Below, piece after piece: positions 41,992 through 53,304 of a DNA stretch of 64,000 bases. Location: contig JAADJZ010000014.1 in the NCBI GenBank assembly GCA_011032825.1, positions 62,001 through 126,000 on the forward strand, given 5' to 3'. The translations under genes were made by a program, and so were the position numbers. How positions within the stretch are numbered: the first letter of the stretch is position 1; the number at the start of each line of letters is the position of its first letter. The notes under the pieces were generated by a model. The model was not told the DNA's origin, searched no databases, and worked only from the letters and a program-made list of their open reading frames with translations. The DNA comes from Massariosphaeria phaeospora (lineage: Eukaryota; Ascomycota; Dothideomycetes; Pleosporales).

Positions 41992-44613
41992 TCACATCCC
42001 CACATACATCCACTGCAATTGCTCCGCCTCAATACCCTCAACGGCCACTTCTCGCATTCTCCCAGGCAAGACATCGAATCCGTTATCACTCAACTTCACC
42101 CCCTGCTTCTCGCTGAACACAAACCCCTTCACCGGCCTGCGAGCAGACACAAAGGCTCTCGCCCCGTCGTCTGAATACTTGACTTCCACGCCTCGGTCTG
42201 GGAACGTGAGATACTTGATCGGATCCGGCCACGACGTATCGCTCGCCACTTCATTCCCGTCGATGCTTAGAGTTGCAGAGATGACGAAGGGGTCCACTTT
42301 CGACAGGTCGAACGGGGTTTTGTCGTCTTCGAGATGAGGGAGTTGGAACGTGTGGTTTTGTAGGACGTCGCTGGTGCCGTTCGGTGCGATTTTGACGGGT
42401 TTGACCAGGGGGGCGCTTAATTCCTTCCCGCTGCGTATAGATATGAACTTCACGATGACTTCGCCATGTAGCTCTTCACGCTTGTTACTCGCAACCCAGA
42501 CGTCAAACTCGACATCCTTCCAAATAGCCCTCATATCAATGTGGCTCGTATCGCGCTGCCACAACGCATCCGCCGGCCGCACCGTCCACGGCCGAAACTT
42601 ACGCTGCACAGAAACAGTAACAGGTTCCATCGCCCGCCTCATCACATAGTACGCCGGCTTCGGCACGAGATAGTAGTCCACGACCGCCCACGACATGGTC
42701 GGCCAGCAGTCATTCAACTGCCACACCAGCACGCCGCCACACTTCCTCTGCCCCTGGGCTCCCCACTGCCGCCGCCACGCCTGATACGCCCAGCCCAGCG
42801 CATCCGCCTGCATGACCTGCGTCAAGTGCGCAAACCCCGGTAAGTCGTAGCGGAGCGTGAAGTTTTCCGCGACATAGGACACCAGGCGGCGCTCGTGGCC
42901 GATGGCTTTGTTGCGGAAGTCCATGGCCATGGAGCCCGGGATGCGGTCGTCGGCGCGCGTGATGCACTGCTCGAGCGTCTCGGTGTGTGGGTACGCTTCC
43001 ATGCCGAACTCGGAGACGAAGCGGCCGCCTAGGTCGGGGAGTTTCTGGTAGGGCTCCATGGTGCCGTGCCAGACGTTCCATTGGTGGATGTCGCCGACGG
43101 TGGGGTCGACTTTGAGGGTCGTGGATGTGCCGTTGCCAAAGGGGGAAGATGGGTGGTACGGCACGCCTTTTGTTTCCTCGTTCACGATCTTCGGGAGCAG
43201 GTATTCGTAGATGTAGCGCGCGGGGAAATCCGTCTTGAGCCACGACTGCGGGTCTTTGTCTTGCTCGAAACGGTACTCGAGGCCGTAGCGCTCGACAATC
43301 TGGTAGTCTTCGTTGTTGCCGGCCCAGATGACGACGCTGGGGTGGTCGCGCAGGCGGCGGACGTTCTGGCGCGCTTCGGTCTCGATGGAGACGAGATAGG
43401 ATTGGTGAGCGGGATGGTTTGCGCACGCGAACATGAAGTCTTGCCATATGAGCACGCCGAACTCGTCGGCGGCGGCGTAGAACGCGTCGGGCTCGTAGAT
43501 GCCGCCGCCCCAGACGCGCACCATGGTTTGGTTGCCTTCGGCCGCGAGTTTCATCCAGTCGCGGTACTTTTCTGCGGTCAGCTGCGTGAGGAACGAGTCG
43601 GCGGGGATCCAGCAGGATCCTCCGGAGAAGATGTCGACGTTGTTGATGCGGAAGTAGAACGATGTGCCGTTTGCGTCGGGCTCTTGGATGAGTTCGACTT
43701 TCCGGAAACCTGTCGTTATGTTCTTTTCGTCAAGAGGTGTTCCGTCTGTGGTTTCCAGATAGACTCTTGTCTGATAAAGGGATTGCGAGCCGTAGCCTCG
43801 GGGCCACCAGAGGTCCACGTCCAGTTCGAAGTCCATAGTGAGAACGCCATCTTTTAATACGTCCTGGACTTCGTCCCAGTACTCTGTTTTCCCAATAGTA
43901 AACCCGAGAAGCAGTTGGTCAGATCCCCACCCTTCCACCCGAACATGAAGCTTCCCCTTAGCTATCTTCAGATCATCGCTAAGCTCGTACTCGATAGTGA
44001 CATCCGCTAGACGCACCGTATACGTCTCCAGACGGACCGGCTTCCAAGGCCCGCACGTGATGAGCAGAGGTCCCCAGTCCCATCCCCAATGATATTGAGC
44101 TTTTCGCACCGGACCCCGCGAGATCTCCGTTTGATGTACAATGAATCGATGCTCCTTGTGCTCCTTGACTAATTCTAGCCCCTTTTGACGAGCCGAATCG
44201 AAGACTATCTCTAGCGCGTTTTTCTGACTTGGGTCCACTTGCAACAAGGTGGTGACATCGACTCGGTGTGCAACGAACATGTTATCGGCTTCTAAGATGA
44301 GCTCCCCGTTTAGGTAGACCGAAGCGTATGTGTCCAATCCTTCGAATACTAACATCGTGTTCATGTTTTCGCCTCGGATAGCCGCGGGAGTCTCGAACTC
44401 GTGTGAATATGTCCATGTCTCGTCGGCTACCCAGCGGACTGAGAGCTCGTTCATATTCTGGAACGGGTCGGCAATCTTGCCATTGAGTAGAAGATCGCGA
44501 TAGATCTCGGTAGGGACATCGTTGGCCGGAAGAAGTAGAGCTGTAGAAGAGCGGCCGCCTTGTTTGAAGCGCCAGCCCTCCTGAAGGGTGACCGACGTAA
44601 TCGAGGATGCCAT
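41992..44613 (-). CDS. Beta-mannosidase, glycoside hydrolase family 2
   Basis: A single exon of 873 residues without a signal peptide, so it is likely intracellular. The GH2 layout is complete: an N-terminal sugar-binding region with Trp-Gly-Trp-Asp-Trp-Gly-Pro at 176-182, an immunoglobulin-like middle, and a TIM barrel. Glu435, in Trp-Ala-Gly-Asn-Asn-Glu, is the expected acid/base. Glu535, in Phe-Val-Ser-Glu-Phe-Gly-Met-Glu, is the expected nucleophile. Trp-Gly-Gly-Gly-Ile-Tyr-Glu at 368-374 is also typical of family members. It releases mannose from the non-reducing end of beta-1,4-manno-oligosaccharides, the last step of mannan breakdown. The length fits the intracellular fungal MndB type. 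It is divergent from a sugar carrier, with 424 bp between the starts. Confidence 0.93.
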   Translation of the reverse strand: MASSITSVTLQEGWRFKQGGRSSTALLLPANDVPTEIYRDLLLNGKIADPFQNMNELSVRWVADETWTYSHEFETPAAIRGENMNTMLVFEGLDTYASVYLNGELILEADNMFVAHRVDVTTLLQVDPSQKNALEIVFDSARQKGLELVKEHKEHRFIVHQTEISRGPVRKAQYHWGWDWGPLLITCGPWKPVRLETYTVRLADVTIEYELSDDLKIAKGKLHVRVEGWGSDQLLLGFTIGKTEYWDEVQDVLKDGVLTMDFELDVDLWWPRGYGSQSLYQTRVYLETTDGTPLDEKNITTGFRKVELIQEPDANGTSFYFRINNVDIFSGGSCWIPADSFLTQLTAEKYRDWMKLAAEGNQTMVRVWGGGIYEPDAFYAAADEFGVLIWQDFMFACANHPAHQSYLVSIETEARQNVRRLRDHPSVVIWAGNNEDYQIVERYGLEYRFEQDKDPQSWLKTDFPARYIYEYLLPKIVNEETKGVPYHPSSPFGNGTSTTLKVDPTVGDIHQWNVWHGTMEPYQKLPDLGGRFVSEFGMEAYPHTETLEQCITRADDRIPGSMAMDFRNKAIGHERRLVSYVAENFTLRYDLPGFAHLTQVMQADALGWAYQAWRRQWGAQGQRKCGGVLVWQLNDCWPTMSWAVVDYYLVPKPAYYVMRRAMEPVTVSVQRKFRPWTVRPADALWQRDTSHIDMRAIWKDVEFDVWVASNKREELHGEVIVKFISIRSGKELSAPLVKPVKIAPNGTSDVLQNHTFQLPHLEDDKTPFDLSKVDPFVISATLSIDGNEVASDTSWPDPIKYLTFPDRGVEVKYSDDGARAFVSARRPVKGFVFSEKQGVKLSDNGFDVLPGRMREVAVEGIEAEQLQWMYVGM

Positions 44614-45037
44614 GGTGTGTTCTTGTTACAACCAATCTGGTGCTGGATTTCGAGGTTGAAGTATCACACACGGAAGACCGCAAAAGGGAATCCGGAACTG
44701 AGTATGTCCAGCAATGGTGTGAATGGCTGGCGCGTGGTTCGGTAGAGGTGCCGAAAAGATCGACACATGCCCACATGCGGGGTTCCAACGCTCGTCTTCT
44801 TGTGGTAACGATCAACGCCTTAGACAACAACCAACACCTCTTATCGGGTAACTGATATCCGAGCACCCCTGGCTATTGACGAGTCAGCGATAAGATGCGA
44901 CGTGACTTTACTATAAGAGCGCTGGAACCGGATACCTGGGTTGCACAATGCGGGGCTTGTCTTGTCAGGCTGCACATTTCCACACACGCCACCCCGCAAC
45001 TCCTTCTTCTTCACATTCATCATAACCGGCTGCGAAA
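44614..45037. promoter_or_regulatory. Bidirectional promoter with three CreA-type motifs
   Basis: 424 bp between the beta-mannosidase start and the second MFS start. GCGGGG occurs at 44777-44782 and 44950-44955, and inverted at 44992-44997. All three fit SYGGRG, the binding consensus of the carbon catabolite repressor CreA of filamentous ascomycetes. Such motifs also occur by chance, so binding is an inference. Confidence 0.45.
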
Positions 45038-46912
45038 ATGACTGAAAAGGACGCGAAAAGTGCAGAGCACGTGGGTGAGCGAGCACTCACAGAAGATGGC
45101 AAGAAGATCGTCGAGGAGAGCGAGGTAGAGGGCGTGAACACGGCTTTTGCGACCATCATGGCGAAGCACAAGCCCAATCAATGGGGAAAGGGGCATCTGC
45201 AGCTATACCTTCTGGCCTCTGTCTGCTTTCTGAACTCGACTATGAGTGGTAAGTACCTATACGAGCGATACTGGTGGACAGGCTGACTGATAACGAAAAG
45301 GGTTCGACTCCTCTTTAATGGGCTCCATCAACGTGCTCGAAAACTACACCAGCTACTTTGGGCTGCCGAACACCGGAACAGCATCGACCGGCATTGTGTT
45401 TGCCATCTTTCAAGTCGGTCAGATGAGTGCTGCGTTTTTTGTCTGGGTCGCCGACTGGCTTGGTAGGAAGTGGCTCATCTTCATCGGCACTGTCGGCGTC
45501 ATCGTAGGAACGGTTATTACTGCGACGGCGACATCGCTGCCAACATTCATCGGGGGGAGGTTTCTGCTGAGCTTCTTCGCGCAATTGGCATGCTCCGCTA
45601 GTCCGCTCTACTTGGTCGAGGTTGCGCCGCCGCAGTATCGAGGCACATTGGCGGGACTGTACAACACTTTCTACTACTTCGTAAGTATCGATTTGTCTCG
45701 AGACTGAGCAGCTCTGACGATAGCAGGGCTCAATCCTCGCCACGTCATCTGTCTATGGCGCCCACAAGAACCTCTCGCACACAGGTAACCTCGACTGGCG
45801 CATTCCTCTTTGGCTCCAAATGGTCTGCCCAGCCTTCGTCTCTTGCGTCATCCTCTTCTTCCCCGAATCTCCTCGTTGGCTCGTTGGAAAAGATCGTCAT
45901 GAAGAAGCCCGCAAGTTCCTGGTCAAATACCACGCGAACGGCGACGAAAACCATCCTCTCGTCGCGCTCGAAATGGCCGAGATGATGGAGTCGCTAAGCA
46001 AAGACCCCGTCACGAACTGGAGCAACTTCTTCGACCTGCGCGTTCTCTTCAAGACCAGAGCACGACGGTACAGAACCATGTTGAACATGACCTTTGCGTG
46101 GTTTGGCCAGTTCTCGGGGAACAAGTAAGCTTTCAGTCTCCAAGCCAGCCACAAGGCTTGCTAACGCTTGGCAGTGTCGTCTCCTACTACCTCCCCTACC
46201 TGCTTGCCAACGTAGGCATCAAAGACGCCGACACGAAGCTGATTCTCAACATCGTGTATGCTCTCATCAGCTACTTCTTCGCCACGGCCGGTGCACGCAT
46301 GCATGATGTTGTCGGGCGCCGGAAGATGCTCATGGGTGCCACAGCGGGCATGGTAGTTGCGCTCGCCATCACTGCGGGGACAGCTGCCGGATATGTGCAC
46401 ACGGGGAGCAAGACGAGCTCGTCGGCTTCGATTGGCTTCATTTTCGTCTTCGGTGCCATCTTCGCTTTCGCGTATACGTCGATGCAGCCCATCTACCCGG
46501 CTGAAGTCATGGCGAACGACATGCGCGCAAAGGGTATGGGGACTTACAAACTCACCGGAGGATGTGCCGGCTTTATCAACACCTTCGCTGCACCGATTGC
46601 TTTAACCAACGTAAGTCTAGCATCCTTCTCGTCGTCCTTCTCAGCATCCTCCTCATCAACCTTTTACTAACACCTCCACAGATTGGATATTGGTTCTATG
46701 TTTTCTTCGTCTTTTGGGACTGCTTCCAGCTCGTCTTTATGTACTTCTTCTTCGTTGAGACCAAGGGCCTCACGCTCGAGGAAATGGACGATATCTTCGA
46801 AGCCAAGAATCCGAGGAAGGCGAGTACCCAGAAGAAGAAGGTGAAGGTGAGGACGGTGTTGGACGGAGATGGAAAGTTGGAGAATGAGATTGTGCCGAAG
46901 TTTGGATGCTGA
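45038..46912 (+). CDS. MFS sugar transporter (lactose-permease type)
   Basis: Five exons (45038-45248, 45301-45680, 45727-46124, 46175-46610, 46682-46912) give 551 residues. Splice signals are standard (GTAAGT or similar, a CTAAC branch in the third). Motifs are Gly-Phe-Asp-Ser-Ser-Leu-Met in the first membrane segment, [19 protein letters not shown] after segment eight, and Glu-Thr-Lys-Gly-Leu-Thr-Leu-Glu-Glu near the end. The first 60 residues are hydrophilic and cytoplasmic. It differs clearly from the carrier at 39488, so the two are probably not recent copies. Together with the mannosidase they look like a small uptake-and-cleavage cluster. Confidence 0.88.
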
Positions 46913-47396
46913 GGAAAGGGAGACTGGGATAAGCCGGAGCGGAAGGTGCGCGCGGTTTGGTATAACCGCGACAGCCTTGCACGATTCTCCACCTCGAACG
47001 ATGGACACAGCGTTGCGGCCTTCCGATAGCTGTTTAATATGCAGGCTCTGATAATCTCCCTGCGACAGGGCAGCGATGTCGATTATGGTACACCCACTAT
47101 TGCGGGTGCTTTGTCACAGACTCACCTACACAAATGAGATCGGTCTGTCTCTTAGAAGTCACGCATTATTTCTAAAGCAGGTGAGAGTAGTAATAGCATC
47201 TTCTGATGACGCAATATAAGATTTGCAATACCACTCGAGCATCACCTTCACTTCGACGGATAGCGCGTCGCTAGTGAGATCTACTACCTTCGTGCCTTCC
47301 TTCCTCTTCCATCGTCTGTCTCCCTTCCACTCTCCATATCTTAAGCCCGGAGTTTCATAACTCTTCTTTCCCAGCAACAACTTGGAATCTTCGATC
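46913..47396. other. Intergenic between MFS gene and BTB-like gene
   Basis: About 480 bp with no supported gene. The right part must contain the promoter of the BTB-like gene at 47397. Confidence 0.5.
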
Positions 47397-48251
47397 ATGT
47401 CGAAGAAACGCAAGCCCGATGAGGTGTCGGTCACCGAAGAGGACCCTATCACACAAAAGTCACGCTCTGATGCGAAAACTCTTCTCAAGAGGTAAGTGAC
47501 CGCTGCCAAAAAAGACTCAATCACACCAATTCTCATCCGTCTCAGTGCCAGGGAAAACAAAGACTTCGTTCTCCTGGTAGACAATGGCTCGAAATGGACA
47601 CTCCCACAAGCCCTCTTATCCCTGGAATCAAAGCTCATAAAGAGAAAAATCGCTTCTGGATCTTCCGAACATTACACCAACAGACATCTGGCTTCCGCTG
47701 TAGAGCTCTGGGTACAGTGGCTCCACACACGAAGTTATCATGAGGAAGACTTTATCGTCCCAGACATCTCATTGTATAGCGGCAGCCTCGCACCTCATAC
47801 CCCGGATCCCACACCCGATGACCTAGATATTGGAATCATCTACCCCATCAAAGCGGCTCTGGTCGCTTGGCACCTTGGTGATCGCCTCGAGTCCCCACGC
47901 TTCCAAAACTACGCCATGACACGCCTCTCCCACGCTCTCAACCACAAGCTGCCTACGCCACAAGCAAGTGCCCGCATACTGTACCACTTGAGCTTTCTTG
48001 GAAGCCACTGGATGCCCTTGAGGTTCTTCGAAGATTTCCTGTTACGCAATTGGGGTGATTGGACGGTGATCGAACGGGGTGATGCACAGGATTGGGCCGA
48101 TCTTCTGAGGCGTAATGATCGATTCAGACTGGGGTTTGTGCACGCGTCAATTTGGTCGCTTGAGCATAGAAGGGCGATAGAGATGAAAGCTGAGCAATAT
48201 TTCGTGGACGAGGAAGGAGAACGTCCGCCTTCAATTTTGGATTTCATTTGA
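47397..48251 (+). CDS. BTB-like protein, first tandem copy
   Basis: Two exons (47397-47491, 47546-48251) give 266 residues. The intron is 54 bp and follows Leu-Leu-Lys-Arg. The protein begins with a basic Lys-Lys-Arg-Lys stretch. Residues 32-105 read like a divergent BTB/POZ fold: Asp-Phe-Val-Leu-Leu-Val-Asp-Asn-Gly-Ser, then Leu-Pro-Gln-Ala-Leu, and Trp-Val-Gln-Trp-Leu-His-Thr-Arg-Ser-Tyr. The second half has Ala-Trp-His-Leu-Gly-Asp-Arg-Leu, Phe-Gln-Asn-Tyr-Ala-Met and Arg-Asn-Trp-Gly-Asp, all matched in the copy at 48905. Fungal BTB proteins of this size are common and mostly uncharacterised. Confidence 0.75.
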
Positions 48252-48566
48252 CGAGGATATGTAATCCATCAAGTTCATGGTTCTGGCAACAGCTATGGAG
48301 CGAGCAGTCAGCGATGATTCCAGTCTTTTGCAAGCTGCCCCATATCCAGGGCTATTCTTGACATTACCATCGGTCTCAGAAAACGGGGATTTACGACATT
48401 GAGGCGAAAAGATCTTGCATTCCACCAAGTATTTCACGCGGCTAGAAGATAGAGCCGATTTTCTTACTATAAGAAGTCAATTCATCTTACCCTTTTCCTC
48501 TCAGGTACCCCTATTTTACCAGAAATCCAACATCTAATAGCCGATCTCTTTACTCAGTCGTCCAGC
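48252..48566. other. Intergenic between BTB-like copies
   Basis: About 315 bp without a supported gene, between the first BTB-like gene and the truncated copy. Confidence 0.5.
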
Positions 48567-48710
48567 ATGGCAATGAAAAGAGACGTGAACGACATGGTAG
48601 CGACGGGAGACGGAAATGATAACGCGCTTGAGACTTTCAATTGTGCGGAGAGTCTATTAGAGTGGCTACAGTGTATCATGTGCCATATTGCATTTGTACG
48701 AGTCTGGTAA
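48567..48710 (+). pseudogene. Truncated BTB-like copy
   Basis: A 47-residue frame, Met-Ala-Met-Lys-Arg-Asp-Val-Asn-Asp-Met-Val-Ala-Thr-Gly, resembles the first exon of the next gene (Met-Pro-Arg-Lys-Lys-Lys-Leu-Val-Glu-Met-Ala-Ala-Thr-Gly) in order and length up to Leu-Leu-Glu, where that gene has its intron. After this it runs into a stop, and no second exon is found. It is best read as a remnant of a third copy. The match is short, so chance cannot be excluded. Confidence 0.45.
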
Positions 48711-48817
48711 ATTATTGTTTTGTAAGGTAAAGGCCAAATCGAGGAACCGCCTGGAAAGGGCGGTGAGAGCCCGCTGGCCCGCATTTATATGAGCGGCCTT
48801 TTCTATAGTTTTCCCTC

Positions 48818-48862
48818 TCTTCTTTCACACACACACTCTCTCTCTCTCTCTTCTACACTGAA
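48818..48862 (+). repeat. Pyrimidine-rich CA/CT repeat upstream of BTB-like gene
   Basis: A CACACA run followed by eight or so CT units ends 40 bp before the start codon at 48905. Such CT-rich tracts often precede transcription starts in filamentous fungi. Confidence 0.55.
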
Positions 48863-48904
48863 CGTCTCGACCAAACCAACCTTATTCAACAATCACCACA
48901 CGGC

Positions 48905-49718
48905 ATGCCGAGAAAGAAGAAACTTGTCGAGATGGCTGCGACGGGAAAGACTGAAGAGGCTGAGCTTGAGGAGTGTCTTGATTCTGATCTTCTTGTAGAG
49001 ACGTGCGTCGAACTAAACACAAAATGCAAATCATCACTAACGATCGATCTATAGTTGCCGCAGAAATGATAGCTTCACCCTCGTCGCGGGATCCGAAACG
49101 TGGAGTCTACCAAAAGCTGGGCTATGCCGGGAGTCGAACGGCAATACTAAGTCCCGTTTGCGACTGCCCGGGCATCATGCGACAGCCGTCCCGCTCTTCA
49201 TACAGTGGTTCTTCACGAGGCGCTACCAGGAGAAGGATTTCCGAACTTCATTGATTAGTGTGGACGATAGCCTGGAGTTCTCAGAAGAAGACAATCATCA
49301 AACCATGCCCTGGCCACTCAAAGCCGCAATCCTCTCCTGGTACTTGAGCGACGCTCTCGATGCCCCAGAATTTTCAAATTACGCTATTACACGCGTGTAT
49401 GAAGCATTATCACGCAGCTCTGGTACAGCAGAGGTTCGTCCCGAGATATTTAGCCCTCGGAGAGAAATGCTTGTGCGGGCAGCGCTAGGCAGAAGCTCGC
49501 TTAAACGCTTCATTGAAGACATCACGGTTCGGAATTGGGGTGACACTGCTACCGTGAATCACAGTAACGAGGAAGGCTGGCATGAACTGCTGAAGAAGTA
49601 TCCCCGATTTCAGAAGGCATTGAACAAGGCCACTATGCTGCCGCTTGAGAAGAGACGGGAAAAGGCCATGCAGCTGAGTCTATATCTGGTGAAGGAGGAT
49701 CTGGTGAAGGAGGAATAA
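48905..49718 (+). CDS. BTB-like protein, second tandem copy
   Basis: Two exons (48905-49002, 49055-49718) give 253 residues. The intron is 52 bp with phase 2, as in the copy at 47397, and at the matching position after the basic N-terminus. Shared features are a Phe-Thr-Leu-Val-Ala-Gly-Ser strand, Leu-Phe-Ile-Gln-Trp-Phe-Phe-Thr-Arg-Arg-Tyr, Trp-Pro-Leu-Lys-Ala-Ala-Ile-Leu-Ser-Trp-Tyr-Leu-Ser-Asp-Ala-Leu, Phe-Ser-Asn-Tyr-Ala-Ile-Thr-Arg and Arg-Asn-Trp-Gly-Asp. The two genes are old tandem duplicates. The BTB part is divergent, so the assignment rests partly on the layout. Confidence 0.75.
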
Positions 49719-50792
49719 GCAGCCGGACATCAGCGCTTCAGCACTCAAAAGTTCAGGTTGTTTCTTTTCACTGGGGATGTCTACATGGCTTTGCTAAAGT
49801 CAGTTTAGCGACAGTGCGACATCATATGCACAAGTCACAACACATGATTTCGTACTATAGACCTGCATATCAAATAAAAGCGTATCGAAGAAATTGTTAG
49901 AACCTTTGCGACTTGGTATTCACGACTACGCCGACAAAGTTCTAGCACAAGTCAAAATTTCATTCCAAAGTTTTCTAGATACCTGGCCATGCCGCATCCC
50001 ACCATCTAATTAACAGCTCTAAAAGATCTCCGCGATCCCTCAAGGACGCGGTGACTATCGGTGACATGGAAAGTAGTTGGTTGGCCTCACGTCATTCTCG
50101 CTTAACCTCAGCAGCAAGCTCCCTCCGCTCAATAGAATCATCACTTCCTACCACACTTCTGCTTCGATAAGATCAGCTCCGGCTATTATGCGCATCTGAC
50201 CCATTACGAAGGTTCTTGTGAGAACTACTTGAGCCAGCCGCGATCGCTTCCTCGCGAGGTCAGACGACCTAATCAATCTAGTGCTCATACAAAATATACG
50301 TGTAAGAAAAGGACACTCCAAGTTTCACTGCTATCGGCGCAGAATTCAGGTAAGGTGCGCTCATAGGCCGTGGCTTCTTGACTCGCACGACTTCTCTTGC
50401 TCCGGTCTGCAGGAAAATCGCAATCACAATCAGATTGTCCGTCCTTCCGGCCGTTTGCTCTTCCCGTCGACGCATGCCGTGTTTCTAGAACATTCTCCGT
50501 GCGGCCAATGTACCAGGAGCGATGCGTAACAAAGTTCTCTGTGTTTTCACTGAGACGCATGCTCGATACCTGTACATGCTGACAATACCGAATCATCAGC
50601 CCGTCGCGACAGGTCGCTTGATCCTGCTATCTGGACTCGCCTCGAAACTACTGCAATGGGCCCTACAGGCCCCTCATGATTGATGTTATCAGATTGTCCT
50701 AAGATCGTGTTTGCGTGTTTCCCTCAGGATTTATGCTAGAGGTTTATTTGTTTCATCACCTGTCTATCCCAAACTGTACCAGACACAAACGA
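49719..50792. other. Intergenic without a supported gene
   Basis: About 1.1 kb. Overlapping short frames between 50278 and 50596 on both strands have no domain. Composition is AT-richer than in the neighbouring genes. Confidence 0.45.
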
Positions 50793-53304
50793 TTATTCAA
50801 TAGTATCAATCTTGCACTTAGAAGAACAATCAAGGCTATTTGTAGAATGCCATCGCATCAAGCGATATTGCCTGCCCATATATGTGTAAATCGAGAGCTT
50901 CCGCTTCCGTGAACGACCAAGGCTCTCCACCCACGCCAACCCGGTTGTTAGACGTATACACTCCACTATGCTTGAAGCACTGACTCGCACGTCGGGCGCC
51001 GTTCGCTCTACTTTTTCCGCGATGCCTCGCGCATATCTGCTGGTCCCATCCGGCATTGTGCTGCGAACGAGCACAATGTCTTTCTTGGCGACACGGCGTG
51101 TGGGCCCCCACTCTTCATCGAACGCGGGACAGTGTCTTAGTAACAGGTAACTACCCATGACGTTCCTCGGCGTTGAGCATATCTTGGGAGCGATCCGTTT
51201 TTCTGGTTTAGATTTCCGATTTGTGCGAGCTATCCGCATGTGGGCGTGCATCCATCGCCCGTTCACGTAGGTATTTAGACTGCTCAACCGCAGCAACGAC
51301 TCTAGCCGGGCATCATTTTCGATAGATTGGGCGTCTTCCTCCTGGAAGCGCAGATCGTTCCAGAAGAGCTTCGAGGAAGAAGGAAAGAAGATACTTTCGT
51401 AACCCGATAAAAGATTACGACCACCAAAGAAGGCATCGTGTAGGCTTTCGGTCCCCCATTCAGTAAAAGCCCCGCCTGTTATCCTCCGCCCAGCGATCGA
51501 TCCGTTCCCGCGAATCTTCTTTCACGTCCAGACAGCTGATGCTATCGACGTAACCAATCCTCGGCTTGTTCTCCCAGTCCTCTTCAAGGTCCACCATGTC
51601 CTCTATGCTGCAGCAGTCTTTCTGGCATAAGACGTCCGCGTCGTTTGCGTTGGGATCGGCAGTATCCTTATTATTTTCGCCTTCCGCTAGTTCGGGATTT
51701 GTTGCTGCAATGACGACGTCCAGCCATTTGTCTAGGCGATCAAAGTCCGTTCGTTGCATGGAGTATACACTGTCTTTGTGTATCAGGTCCTCGGTAGTGA
51801 GAGTATCCGCTTTTGCAGCCGGCGGGGCATAGGCTGTCGGCTGGACTTGTTGGGGCAATTTGATTTGCTCTCCGTTCTCGTGCGGCGCTTTCGGCCCATT
51901 GGGTTGGTTTGCGTCCACGTTACGCTTAACCGTGTCCTTGTCTTTTTGCTCTTCCTGTCGCTTGTGTTTCTCTGCATCTTCCAATATCTTGCCTTGTTCA
52001 TCCATCTGCTCCTTCTCCTGTGTGGCTATCTTCGCCAAGACTGCCGCATCGCAGCAGTCGTAGTTGCGGTTTTGGAAGACCCAGTCACTGTCGCATCCCG
52101 TGGACCAATCCTCCCTAGATTTGGAACTAGCACTGTCGTGGTCGACGTGGCTGTCCTCATTGCCGTAGGGGTCATGGTTGTACCCGTCTTCGCTATTCGG
52201 GAGTAGGCCACACTTGATGAGCATCTGCATAAGGGACCAGTCGAGCGCCATCAGATGTTTCATCCAGTTCTTGTGCGCCACACGCATTTCCTCCCTGATC
52301 TCTTGCCGCTCTTCTTCGTCCGCTTTCCTAATCTCCAAGGCATCGATATATCTCAGCCGCAAATGCTCAAATTTGACTTTCTGGCTCTCGGTAGGGCCGT
52401 TTGCTTGCCCGGCAATGATCTTTCGTTGGTCCTCGAGAGCCAAACGAGACATTAAGATCCTGGCGTCAATGTCTTTAATCTTACGCTTGACTACCTGAGC
52501 ATCTGTATTGAGCGAGGCCATCACGGATCGGAAGTGGCGTCCCTCAGCGGCCGAGGTCCTCATTCTGTGGAGCAAGTCTTGAGTGACAAGGATTCCGTAG
52601 ACCAGTGCACTCCCGTCGAAGGTCTCAATCATTGTACCATACTTTTCATCCCAGGGTTCGTCGTCGTCCATTACCCTGTCGGCATGCCACCTTGAATAGC
52701 AACATCCATGGGAGTCAGGATAGGGCGCATACCGATGTGAGGAATTGTCCGTGTGTATGGTGCTGTTACCGGATCCGGACTCCTTTTCGGGCACACTATC
52801 TTCGTCGACGAAGCGCTCATCCGAGCCTCCACCTATGTTATTGTCACTCAACACAGCATGAGCCGAACACTGGCTTGCAGCCTGTTTAGGTGCATCGGAG
52901 TCTTCAAGTATCCGATCGAGGTCAGCCATGTGTACTCTATGAAAACCTGCGCGTCCGCCGTCGAGCTGCACGTTTGTCGTGACTAGCAAGCTGACATCGG
53001 TCAGGGAACTCATTCTTCCTATTCCGCTGTCTGTCTGCCTCGTAACTTCATGTTCACGAGAATAGCCACTCCCCCCTTCCGGACCATCGCTTGCATCCTG
53101 ACCGTCTTCCATTATTGTATCCCCAGTCTTGTGTTTCGATGGCTCGATAGATGCTCCATCATGGGGTCTGTCCTTGACTCCACTTCCCGGGAGATCTGTC
53201 GAGCGTGTCGGGGTGGATACCTTGAGCCTCTTGGCTGGCCGCTCGTCCTCCTCCCTTCTGGATTCTCCACCCGAAAGGTCGATAACAGAATCGGTTGGAT
53301 CCAT
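50793..53304 (-). pseudogene. Unknown large protein with a single frameshift
   Basis: The N-terminal 614 residues (51460-53304) start Met-Asp-Pro-Thr-Asp-Ser-Val-Ile-Asp-Leu-Ser and include a basic Pro-Ala-Lys-Arg-Leu-Lys-Val stretch like a nuclear localisation signal. A charged coiled region follows at about 270-350 and a Lys/Glu/Gln-rich part at about 440-480. The frame ends at TGA 51460-51462. One frame over, an open stretch without stops continues from about 51473 to 50793 (Thr-Glu-Trp-Gly-Thr-Glu-Ser-Leu, Lys-Leu-Phe-Trp-Asn-Asp-Leu-Arg-Phe). A one-base change in the CGGGGC run near 51470 would join them. This is either a real frameshift or an assembly error. No domain is recognised. Confidence 0.6.

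Noticed and set aside
45301..45312. GGTTCGACTCC resembling a tRNA B box
   Set aside because: It lies at the start of an exon of the MFS gene and encodes Gly-Phe-Asp-Ser. No cloverleaf can be formed around it.
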